This document shows, one piece after another, positions 1-5,523 of a DNA stretch of 30,474 nucleotides. Within the stretch, counting starts at the first letter, position 1, and every line of letters starts with the position of its first letter. The stretch spans positions 1 to 30,474 of the forward strand of contig JAZNMO010000198.1 of NCBI GenBank assembly GCA_045579665.1, read 5' to 3'. This DNA is from COE1 sp045579665. GTDB lineage: Bacteria; Bacillota; Clostridia; Lachnospirales; Lachnospiraceae. The translations under genes and the position numbers were made by a program. The notes under the pieces were generated by a model. The model searched no databases. It saw only the letters and a list, made by a program, of their open reading frames with translations, and had not been told where the DNA came from.

Positions 1-24
1 GTTGCATTACTGTTTATTTGTCAA
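1..24 (-). promoter_or_regulatory. Partial third promoter (-35 box) at the left edge
   Basis: The minus strand has a consensus -35 box TTGACA at 24-19. A -10 box 17-18 bases further on would lie beyond the window edge, so only half of the promoter is visible. It is the third TTGACA in a row pointing out of the window, which fits the stacked promoters of a stable-RNA operon to the left. The RNA itself is not visible. Confidence 0.45.
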
Positions 25-70
25 GGTTCTGTTTCTTTCTTGTTGCTTGTCTGTCAGACGCAACTTTGAT

Positions 71-100
71 ATCTTATCATGTTATGTCATCGTTTGTCAA
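71..100 (-). promoter_or_regulatory. Strong sigma-A type promoter, leftward (proximal of tandem pair)
   Basis: On the minus strand TTGACA (100-95) is followed after 18 bases by TAAGAT (76-71). The -10 neighbourhood, ACATGATAAGATATC, is almost the same as that of the promoter at 199-227, so the two look like duplicates. No protein-coding gene follows before the window edge. Stacked near-consensus promoters are typical of rRNA or tRNA operons; that assignment is inference. Confidence 0.7.
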
Positions 101-198
101 GCACTTTTTTATTTTCTTTTTACATTTTCTTTTTCAAGAAACTTTGTTGTCGCTTCATCAGCTCTTTTGTAAGTTGCTGTATCTCAGCGACGAATGTT

Positions 199-227
199 AT
201 CTTATCATGTCATTTTCATAATGTCAA
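199..227 (-). promoter_or_regulatory. Strong sigma-A type promoter, leftward (distal of tandem pair)
   Basis: Minus-strand TTGACA (227-222), a 17-base spacer and TAAGAT (204-199). The context GACATGATAAGATAAC closely matches the second promoter about 130 bases downstream. The stretch between the two has no convincing coding frame. Read as the outermost promoter of a stable-RNA operon lying to the left of the window. Confidence 0.72.
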
Positions 228-240
228 CAGCAAATTGTAG

Positions 241-489
241 TTTTTTTGTATGTTTTTATTTCCGTACAAAAAACCTTAATTTAAGCCATTTATTAGCACT
301 ACAACTCCCTCTTATGGTTTAAATTGTAGGAATTGTGTAACATTTTATCCTCTTAAAGTCAAGCAGACAAACCTAAAGAAAACACCTTGAATGCTTGCAT
401 TCGAAGTCCCTTTCTTTATTTTTTCTATTTAGCAAAAGCCAATTAACTCAAAAATCTTCGATTTTCGAGTCTGCTCCTGAATAGCACAC
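241..489. other. AT-rich intergenic spacer between pyrF and the leftward promoters
   Basis: No coding frame with a ribosome binding site is seen on either strand. It contains the probable pyrF terminator (372-408) and a second hairpin at 449-473 (ACTCGAAAATC and its complement, minus strand) that lacks a T tract. The part next to the TTGACA box at 222-227 is very AT-rich and could act as an UP element for the leftward promoters; this is inference. Confidence 0.5.
372..408 (-). terminator. Probable terminator of the pyr operon
   Basis: Minus strand: CTTCGAATGCAAGCATTC forms a short GAATGC/GCATTC stem with flanking CTT/AGG pairing, followed by the T-rich run TGTTTTCTTT. It lies about 80 bases past the pyrF stop. 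The stem is short and the T tract is interrupted, so efficiency is uncertain. Confidence 0.4.
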
Positions 490-1398
490 TCAATATAACA
501 TTTCTTTACAATACATTTTCAACACATCATAAACCTCTTGCTGCATTTTGACTGTCTGCATTCGTACAATTTCTTTATACATCTCTATACTGCCATCATA
601 TTCTTCGATATCGCTATACTTGTACAATATTCCTCTTGAAGAGCTAATCAATGCGCCTAATCCGTCTTCATTAAAACATGCTATAATATCTTTAGCACTG
701 CCTCCCTGCGCTCCATATCCCGGAACCAGAAAATAACTGTTTTTCATAATTTTTCGCAACGTCTCCGCTTCCTCCGGAAAGGTCGCTCCCACTACTGCTC
801 CTATCGCTGAATATCCACTCGCTCCTACGCATTGACTTCCAAACTCCCTTACACATTCACCTAACCAATCGCTTATCTTCTGATTTTTTTGATTTATCGC
901 CTCAGAAATCTCTGTGGAACCCGGATTTGAGGTCTTTACCAATATGAAAATACCTTTATCCTCAGCCAGTGCCGTATCTACAAAAGGCTGTATACTATCC
1001 ATCCCCAAAAAAGGAGATACTGTCAAAAAGTCTGCATTAATCGTTCCCTTTCGTGATAAATGTGCTTTTGCATATGCCCTGGCTGTATTTCCAATATCAT
1101 TTCTTTTGCTATCATCTATTACAATTAGATTCTTCAAATGCGCATAGGCAACCACTTCTTCAAACACCCGATACCCTTCCGCTCCATAGACCTCATAAAA
1201 TGCCATTTGAGGCTTCACCGCTACCACTATATCGCAAATTGCATCTATAACATCCTTTGCCCATTGTAGTACTATCTCTGATTTCGATTTACTGAGCTGT
1301 CTATAACAATTCGGCAGTCTATCCCATTCCGGGTCTAATCCTACAATACATGGATTTTTCTTTCTCTTAACTTCATTTACTAAATCATCTATCAACAT
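490..1398 (-). CDS. pyrF: Orotidine 5'-phosphate decarboxylase
   Basis: Catalyses the last step of UMP synthesis, OMP to UMP and CO2, in the cytoplasm. The length (302 residues) and sequence fit the longer type 2 OMP decarboxylases. The active-site block VIDDSKRNDIGNTARAYAKA around residues 90-110 carries the catalytic Asp/Lys network (D..KR.DI). Near the start, GLDPEWDRLP is the usual substrate-binding strand; further on, VPGYGAQGGSAKD and SSSRGILY are the phosphate-binding segments. The ATG at 1398 gives the family-typical N terminus MLIDDLV; an in-frame GTG at 1422 would add eight residues, and neither start has a strong SD. A small hairpin (ATACC/GGTAT, about 1431-1447) lies just upstream. 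Third gene of the pyrE, HTH-OPRT, pyrF operon. Confidence 0.95.
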   Translation of the reverse strand: MLIDDLVNEVKRKKNPCIVGLDPEWDRLPNCYRQLSKSKSEIVLQWAKDVIDAICDIVVAVKPQMAFYEVYGAEGYRVFEEVVAYAHLKNLIVIDDSKRNDIGNTARAYAKAHLSRKGTINADFLTVSPFLGMDSIQPFVDTALAEDKGIFILVKTSNPGSTEISEAINQKNQKISDWLGECVREFGSQCVGASGYSAIGAVVGATFPEEAETLRKIMKNSYFLVPGYGAQGGSAKDIIACFNEDGLGALISSSRGILYKYSDIEEYDGSIEMYKEIVRMQTVKMQQEVYDVLKMYCKEMLY

Positions 1399-1479
1399 AC
1401 AATCACCAGGTCTTTCCTTCACACTTATACCAAGTTTCGGTATCTTATCTCAACACAACATTATTATTAAAAATTATAT

Positions 1480-2310
1480 TTATACTCCACCATAGGTATC
1501 TCTATACTGTAACATTGCATCCAAATATTCCGCATTTGAAATCACACCATTTTTCATTGCCTCTATGATATCTAACATGGTTACAACTGAATATATTCTT
1601 ACCTTAAATTCTTTCTCAAGTCTTACAAATGCCGTGTCATGCAGCTTTTCATCCTTCTCCAGCCTGTCTACTGATACAATTACATTGATTTCCTTATCTG
1701 TAGAATACTTTCTTAATTCTTCCAATAAACTTCGCAAGTCTTTACCGACTGTAATTGTGTCTTCAATAATTGTTATAGAATCATACTTTTTTATCTCCTC
1801 CGGAGTTATTTTATTTAAATAACATTTTGCATCCTCTCCATATTTTTCGAACAAAACCATACCGGTAGCAATCACCAACGGAATTTCTCTATTCCCATCT
1901 CCATATAATACTTGTGATTGTACATTATTTTCTCTCATACACTCTGCATAAAACTTCCCAAGCTTTGTAATCTGTGATGCCGCTCTGCAATTACGCGTAT
2001 CAATATAGTATGGTGATATCCTACCACTTTGTAATGTAAACTCTCCAAACCTCAGGATGCCGTTATCTACCATAAATCGGATAAAGCGCTCTTTATAATT
2101 CAGAGCATCCAACCGATAGTTAAAAAACTCATCCATTGTAATTCCGAAGAATCTTGCAATAATAGGTAATAATTCAATATCTGGTGCTGATAGTCCATTT
2201 TCCCATTTGCTTACAGCTTGTGAAGATACTGATAGTACTTCTGCCAATTGTTCTTGTGTCATATTTTTGTTCTTACGTAATACCTTGATTTTATTCCCTA
2301 TTGTAACCAT
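1480..2310 (-). CDS. XRE-family regulator fused to a loop-less orotate phosphoribosyltransferase domain
   Basis: Residues 1-65 are a clear HTH_3/XRE domain (KIKVLRKNKNMTQEQLAEVL, then SSQAVSKWENG). Residues 70-276 follow E. coli-type PyrE from end to end: RFGEFTLQSGRISPYY matches the PyrE N-terminal block, LYGDGNREIPL stands where LFGPAYKGIPI is normal, ITIIEDTITVGK replaces the PRPP loop VMLVDDVITAGT, and the C terminus LQYRDTYGGV matches KAYREEFGV. The catalytic loop RKEAKDHGEGG between these is missing: CYLNK runs almost directly into the PRPP strand. The acidic pair of the PRPP motif survives as ED. The fold and some PRPP or nucleotide binding are therefore likely kept, while transferase activity is unlikely. 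It sits between an intact pyrE and pyrF, so a role as transcriptional regulator of the operon sensing orotate, OMP or PRPP is inferred. ATG at 2310 with AAAGGAG 11 bases upstream. Confidence 0.9.
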   Translation of the reverse strand: MVTIGNKIKVLRKNKNMTQEQLAEVLSVSSQAVSKWENGLSAPDIELLPIIARFFGITMDEFFNYRLDALNYKERFIRFMVDNGILRFGEFTLQSGRISPYYIDTRNCRAASQITKLGKFYAECMRENNVQSQVLYGDGNREIPLVIATGMVLFEKYGEDAKCYLNKITPEEIKKYDSITIIEDTITVGKDLRSLLEELRKYSTDKEINVIVSVDRLEKDEKLHDTAFVRLEKEFKVRIYSVVTMLDIIEAMKNGVISNAEYLDAMLQYRDTYGGV

Positions 2311-2344
2311 ATGTGTTTACTCTCCTTTTTGCATCATATTGTTC

Positions 2345-2872
2345 TTAGCTATCAATCATACTTTTCTTTAGTTCATCCATCCTAAAAAGAGCTTTTAATC
2401 GTAGTCCCTCTTTTTCTAAACGTGCTGTCGCATCTTCCTCTCTTTGAATGACACATATTACATCTTCCACTATACCGCCCTGATTCCGAAGCTCCTGAAC
2501 ACTTTTCACTATTTGTCCTCCGGTAGTTACTACATCTTCAATGATACATATCTTCTTTCCCGAAAAATCTTTCCCTTCTGCCACTTTGCAAGTTCCATAC
2601 TCCTTCGCTTGTTTTCTTACAAACAAGACATCATGATTGGAGACCAGGCTAATGGCAGTCGCCAAAGGTATTCCTCCCATTTCCAAACCTGCTAAGAAGT
2701 CAATTGCTTCTGGAATTAATTCTTTCATCCGCTTACTAATCTCACGTAATATTTGTGGATTTGCTTCAAATCTATACTTATCAAAATACTCTTTTGATGT
2801 TTTTCCGGATCTTAACTTAAATTCCCCTTCCAAATGAGAACATTTATAAATCTCCTTAGCTAAATTACCCAT
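2345..2872 (-). CDS. pyrE: Orotate phosphoribosyltransferase (short form)
   Basis: Transfers the phosphoribosyl group of PRPP to orotate, giving OMP, the substrate of the pyrF product two genes downstream. At 175 residues it belongs to the short archaeal-like PyrE group. Visible motifs: LRSGKTSKEYFDKYRF (orotate-binding N terminus), GLEMGGIPLA, the catalytic loop FVRKQAKEYGTCKVAEG with its R-K-x-x-K pattern, and the PRPP motif ICIIEDVVTTGGQIV. All catalytic elements are present, unlike the OPRT domain of the next gene. The ATG at 2872 follows the strong SD GAGGAGGTA (2889-2881). First gene of the operon; 34 bases separate it from the HTH-OPRT gene. Confidence 0.93.
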   Translation of the reverse strand: MGNLAKEIYKCSHLEGEFKLRSGKTSKEYFDKYRFEANPQILREISKRMKELIPEAIDFLAGLEMGGIPLATAISLVSNHDVLFVRKQAKEYGTCKVAEGKDFSGKKICIIEDVVTTGGQIVKSVQELRNQGGIVEDVICVIQREEDATARLEKEGLRLKALFRMDELKKSMIDS

Positions 2873-2902
2873 CTTTTTTCTACCTCCTCAAGCATTTATC
2901 AA

Positions 2903-2911
2903 AATATAGCA
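2903..2911 (-). promoter_or_regulatory. Candidate extended -10 promoter of the pyr operon
   Basis: The minus strand reads TGCTATATT, an extended -10 (TG-N-TATATT), about 30 bases before the pyrE start. No good -35 box lies upstream; TTGTAA about 45 bases upstream is too far away. A GTGTGTATG element resembling the upstream repeats directly abuts it (2911-2920), which would suit an operator. The call rests on the -10 alone. Confidence 0.45.
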
Positions 2912-3033
2912 TACACACTACGCTTTCTCCATACTTATTCTGTCTATTTCTTTACAACCAACAGTTGAATTTTGCCTCGTTACATAAAGGTAATCTGCCA
3001 TTATCTGCTGTGTAATTTCTTTTTCTTCTCATT

Positions 3034-3284
3034 TTGTATATATAGAGAAAAACTCTTTTCCACTACACAAAATCTCTTGTCAAAAGGCAACTTTTAGCCT
3101 CAATTCACCACTCTTTGTGTATATACAAAAAAAGTAACGCTATATACACAAGATTTATCCATTTTTGTGTGTAGCAGACAGCTATTTTTTTCTATATACA
3201 CAAAGAGCCACTAAAGACATCCACTTTCTTTTGAAACTCACCCCAAATTGTGTACTACATAATAAAAAAAATGTATATACACAA
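3034..3284. repeat. Array of eight alternating TTGTGTATATA-type elements upstream of pyrE
   Basis: Eight copies of one AT-rich element strictly alternate in orientation. Plus: TTGTATATATAG (3034-3045), TTTGTGTATATAC (3114-3126), TTTGTGTGTAG (3164-3174), TTGTGTACTACA (3248-3259). Minus, as read on plus: CTACACAAAA (3063-3072), CTATATACACAA (3140-3151), CTATATACACAAA (3192-3204), GTATATACACAA (3273-3284). They pair into four inverted repeats with outer spans of 39, 38, 41 and 37 bases. The copy at 3114-3129 is itself a near-palindrome (TTTGTGTATATACAAA). A weaker copy touches the pyrE -10. The array lies in the space between pyrE and the intron remnants and has no coding content. Operators for the HTH-OPRT protein are the most economical reading; a series of RNA hairpins is the alternative if transcription starts further upstream. 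Confidence 0.75.
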
Positions 3285-3299
3285 TCTCAAGATAACTGC

Positions 3300-3437
3300 T
3301 GGCTTTATAATAAACTTTGACTGTTACATGTACCTTCCCTCAAATATACCTACTTGTAGCATGCTCAAAGCAGTCAATTGGATACCCCCACGCTTCTACC
3401 AAGCCATACCGTTAAAAACGTGCACCGCTAGGCGCAC
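3300..3437 (-). mobile_element. Possible 5' end fragment of a second group II intron
   Basis: At 3437 the minus strand begins GTGCGCCTAG, the same ten bases that start the deleted intron at 4024 and a typical group II intron 5' end. It continues with a GC-richer stretch (GCGGTGCACG, GGGGGTATCC) unlike the surrounding AT-rich DNA and fades out near 3300. Just upstream (minus strand) GAATGT...ACATTC followed by TTTGTT is a terminator-like hairpin, the kind of site favoured by class C introns. No intron-encoded protein follows, so it can only be a truncated 5' fragment. The right boundary is a guess. Confidence 0.4.
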
Positions 3438-3563
3438 CCATAACAAAGAATGTGCTTACCGTACATTCCCACGCCGGGCACGGTCGCTTTGCGACATATT
3501 TCATCTTCACGCGAGTGTGCATCCCTCACGGAGCTTTTTGTATAATAGGAACGAAGTATCCCA
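3438..3563. other. Spacer between intron remnants, no gene seen
   Basis: About 125 bases of higher GC than the neighbourhood, separating the 3' end of one intron remnant from the 5'-end-like fragment of another. It contains small hairpins (for example GTCGCAAAGCGAC, minus strand). Open frames crossing it also run through intron RNA domains and have no ribosome binding site, so they are not called as genes. It may be old exon sequence or more degraded intron. Confidence 0.35.
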
Positions 3564-4024
3564 ATCGAGTAGGAGGCGGTGATTAACCGCCGTCCTCTCA
3601 GTCGAGTAAGTAAGAAGAATCCCACCTCAAACTTCTCACAGAACCGTACGTGAAAGTCTCCTTTCATACGGCTCTTATCATTCAACAATACGAATAAAGA
3701 ATGCTCCAATGAGCAAAAAGCTTTGGCTCTCGTTTTCTCACAGCGCAGAGCCATTTTTCTGCTCTCCGTCGTCTTCCACGAAAATTTTTGTATTTACACA
3801 TTGCCCATTTTACAACTCTTCTTTCAATACACTGTAACGTTTGTTTCATCGCTGACGCATTAAACTTTCCAAAATAATTCATCCATCCTCGAATCAATGG
3901 ATTAAGCATTTCCGCTATAATGTCTATCTTACATCCCGTTTTCTTATGTATCTCCATTGCTCTTATCTTTTCACGAAAGTTCTTAGAAGAAGCCTTACTT
4001 ACGGATGCAATAAACTAGGCGCAC
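3564..4024 (-). mobile_element. Group II intron remnant with large internal deletion
   Basis: The minus strand starts at 4024 with GTGCGCCTAG (intron 5' consensus GUGYG), 7 bases after the T tract of the rplT terminator, then jumps straight into the C-terminal part of the intron-encoded maturase (4014-3682). Domain I-IV RNA and the reverse-transcriptase domains are gone. A textbook 34-base domain V follows at 3674-3641 (GAGCCGTATGAAAGG...CACGTACGGTTC). A domain VI-like segment ends in TTACTCGAC at 3601, and a second, better paired domain VI ends in CTACTCGAT at 3564, each with an A seven bases before the end as branch-point candidate. Insertion right behind a rho-independent terminator is known behaviour of class C introns; class membership here is inference. 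It cannot encode its own mobility. Confidence 0.82.
3682..4014 (-). pseudogene. C-terminal remnant of group II intron reverse transcriptase/maturase
   Basis: About 110 codons remain. The frame opens at 4014 directly after an in-frame TAG at the deletion point and reads FIASVSKASSKNFREKIRAM, then the maturase (GIIM, domain X) signature LNPLIRGWMNYFGKF and the C-terminal KNFRGRRRRAEKWL ... REPKLFAHW. These are the classic end of LtrA-type intron proteins. Finger, palm and YADD catalytic segments are absent, so no reverse transcriptase activity is possible. The first ATG (3957) has no ribosome binding site and is internal to the family. It forms part of the deleted intron at 4024-3564. Confidence 0.9.
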
Positions 4025-4030
4025 TTATAC

Positions 4031-4058
4031 AAAAACCCCCGAGGATAATCCTCGGGGG
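4031..4058 (-). terminator. Rho-independent terminator of infC-rpmI-rplT
   Basis: Minus strand: CCCCCGAGG ATTAT CCTCGGGGG, a perfect 9 bp GC-rich stem (4058-4036), followed by TTTTT. It lies 25 bases after the rplT stop. The group II intron remnant begins 7 bases past the T tract. Confidence 0.92.
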
Positions 4059-4083
4059 TAAATATTCTCTATAAGTATTAAAA

Positions 4084-4440
4084 TTAAGCTAACTTAGACT
4101 TTGCAAGCTCTGCTAATGTCTTGAAGCCTTCTGCATCGTTAACTGCCATCTCAGCTAACATCTTTCTGTTCATCTCGATACCTGCAAGCTTTAAGCCATA
4201 CATGAACTTGCTGTATGATAAACCGTTCATTCTAGCTGCAGCGTTGATACGAGCAATCCAAAGCTGTCTGAACTGACGCTTTCTCTCTTTTCTACCAGCG
4301 TATGAAGAAGCTAATGCTCTCATAACTGACTGCTTAGCTACTCTGTACTGCTTAGATCTTGCTCCTCTATATCCCTTTGCAAGCTTTAATACTCTATTAT
4401 GTCTCTTCTTTGCGTTTAAACCGCCTTTGATTCTTGCCAT
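4084..4440 (-). CDS. rplT: 50S ribosomal protein L20
   Basis: Binds 23S rRNA early in large-subunit assembly and, in Firmicutes, represses its own operon through the infC leader. The 118 residues are the standard length and the sequence is canonical: basic N terminus MARIKGGLNAKKRHNRVLKL, RGARSKQYRVAKQ, FRQLWIARINAAARMNGLSY and GLKLAGIEMNRKMLAEMA. ATG at 4440 with an AGGAGG-type SD. Last gene of infC-rpmI-rplT, 23 bases after rpmI and followed by a strong terminator. Confidence 0.99.
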   Translation of the reverse strand: MARIKGGLNAKKRHNRVLKLAKGYRGARSKQYRVAKQSVMRALASSYAGRKERKRQFRQLWIARINAAARMNGLSYSKFMYGLKLAGIEMNRKMLAEMAVNDAEGFKTLAELAKSKLA

Positions 4441-4463
4441 CTCTTATTCCTCCTAACTAAACC

Positions 4464-4661
4464 TTATAAATATGGTAAAATCTTCTTCATATTCTTAACG
4501 TTTGTTGCATCTGTCATAGCATCTTTTCTAAGATTTCTCTTTCTCTTTGCTGACTTCTTTGTTAAGATATGGCGCTTGTAAGCCTTTTCTCTCTTTAACT
4601 TACCTGTTCCTGTTAATTTAAAACGTTTTGCAGCTGCTCTGTTTGTTTTCATTTTCGGCAT
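4464..4661 (-). CDS. rpmI: 50S ribosomal protein L35
   Basis: Small basic large-subunit protein, 65 residues, the normal length. The start MPKMKTNRAAAKRFKLTGTG and the run HILTKKSAKRKRNLRK are diagnostic. SD AGGAGG precedes the ATG at 4661. Middle gene of the infC-rpmI-rplT operon, expected to be co-regulated by L20 through the attenuator upstream of infC. Confidence 0.99.
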   Translation of the reverse strand: MPKMKTNRAAAKRFKLTGTGKLKREKAYKRHILTKKSAKRKRNLRKDAMTDATNVKNMKKILPYL

Positions 4662-4729
4662 AGTTATTTCCTCCTAAACTAAATAATTCATCTATTTTAA
4701 CTGTACAAACTGTCTGTTACTCTAACAGC

Positions 4730-5236
4730 TTAGCGTTTCTCAGCTAAAAACATCGTCATACTTCTTCCTTCTACCTTCGGTTCCTTCTCAACGACTGCAA
4801 TATCGCTAAGCTTCTCACCAAACTCTGTTAAGATGTGCTTGCTATTCTGCATATGCGCCATCTCACGTCCTCTGAAACGAAGTGTTACCTTAACCTTATC
4901 GCCTTTAGCCAAAAACTTTCTTGCGGCATTCATCTTAGTGTTCAAGTCATTAGTATCGATATTTGGAGATAAACGAATCTCTTTAACGTCAATTACCTTC
5001 TGCTTCTTCTTAGCTTCCTTCTCTTTTCTGGTCTGCTCATACTTGAACTTACCGTAATCAACAATCTTACATACAGGTGGCTTCGCTGTCGGAGCAATCT
5101 TTACCAAATCCACACCAGCCTCTTCAGCAAGCTTTAATGCTTCCTTCGCTGACATAATACCTAACTGCTCGCCATCCTCGCCAATCACACGTACTTCCTT
5201 GTCTCTAATTTGTTCGTTAATCATTAAATCGCTAAT
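4730..5236 (-). CDS. infC: Translation initiation factor IF-3, AUU start
   Basis: Monitors start codon and initiator tRNA selection on the 30S subunit. The N-terminal domain begins MINEQIRDKEVRVIGEDGEQ, followed by the linker EQTRKEKEAKKKQK and a C-terminal domain with RLSPNIDTNDLNTKMNAARK and VTLRFRGREM. Upstream of the ATG at 5224 there is no SD at correct distance, whereas GGAGGTG (about 5251-5245) is well placed for the in-frame ATT at 5236, giving (M)SDLMINEQI and 168 residues. AUU initiation of infC is established for E. coli and Geobacillus and lets IF-3 repress itself. The frame can be extended to 5332, but that part runs through leader RNA and is not conserved. Followed by rpmI and rplT. 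Confidence 0.95.
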   Translation of the reverse strand: MSDLMINEQIRDKEVRVIGEDGEQLGIMSAKEALKLAEEAGVDLVKIAPTAKPPVCKIVDYGKFKYEQTRKEKEAKKKQKVIDVKEIRLSPNIDTNDLNTKMNAARKFLAKGDKVKVTLRFRGREMAHMQNSKHILTEFGEKLSDIAVVEKEPKVEGRSMTMFLAEKR

Positions 5237-5330
5237 AACCTTACACCTCCATAAGAAATATATATCGAGCAGATATCGTCTTGCTCGTTGCGCCGAGTGC
5301 ATGTAGCAAAGTCCATACGCACTCTTGTAC

Positions 5331-5480
5331 AAAAAAAGTGGATAGTCAGACTATCCACCTATAAATTCCATAACCAAAATCCGCACTAAAGCGAATCTCA
5401 AATATATGAACGCCTATAAGCCTAATTGCCATAGGGTGAGAGCGGATACTCTGCTTGCATAATATGTTTGTTCTCAAACA
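5331..5480 (-). ncRNA. infC leader with terminator/antiterminator (L20 leader type)
   Basis: Leader transcribed from the promoter at 5515-5487. It ends in an intrinsic terminator, GTGGATAGT CAG ACTATCCAC with a run of seven T (5358-5331), about 95 bases before the infC start. Read on the minus strand, AGAGTATCCGC (5453-5443) can pair with the terminator 5' arm GUGGAUAGUCU at ten of eleven positions, so a competing antiterminator exists. In Bacillus, L20 binding to the infC leader favours termination; this layout fits that known mechanism. The L20-binding fold itself was not verified. Confidence 0.75.
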
Positions 5481-5486
5481 CAATAT

Positions 5487-5515
5487 ACTTTAGCATAGTA
5501 TCCGCCCTCTGTCAA
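5487..5515 (-). promoter_or_regulatory. Promoter of infC-rpmI-rplT
   Basis: Minus-strand TTGACA (5515-5510), a 17-base spacer and TAAAGT (5492-5487). Start of transcription is expected near 5480, placing the attenuator in the 5' leader. Confidence 0.85.
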
Positions 5516-5523
5516 TAACATTT

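Noticed and set aside
914..1147. Plus-strand frame inside pyrF
   Set aside because: Entirely antisense to pyrF, without a ribosome binding site or any recognisable motif; a shadow of the real coding frame.
3034..3284. CRISPR array
   Set aside because: The repeats are short, alternate in orientation and have unequal AT-rich spacers; CRISPR repeats are direct, longer and regularly spaced, and no cas genes are near.
3250..3582. 110-codon plus-strand frame overlapping the repeat array and intron remnants
   Set aside because: It starts at a GTG inside an operator-like element, has no ribosome binding site and runs antisense through intron RNA domain VI; its residues look like translated RNA structure.
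3428..3754. Minus-strand frame of 108 codons covering intron domain V
   Set aside because: It reads through the domain V and VI ribozyme core in a frame different from the maturase; the composition is dictated by RNA structure.
5237..5332. N-terminal extension of IF-3 (32 further residues)
   Set aside because: The extra segment lies in the attenuator leader right after the terminator, has no SD and is not IF-3-like; the ATT at 5236 explains the start better.
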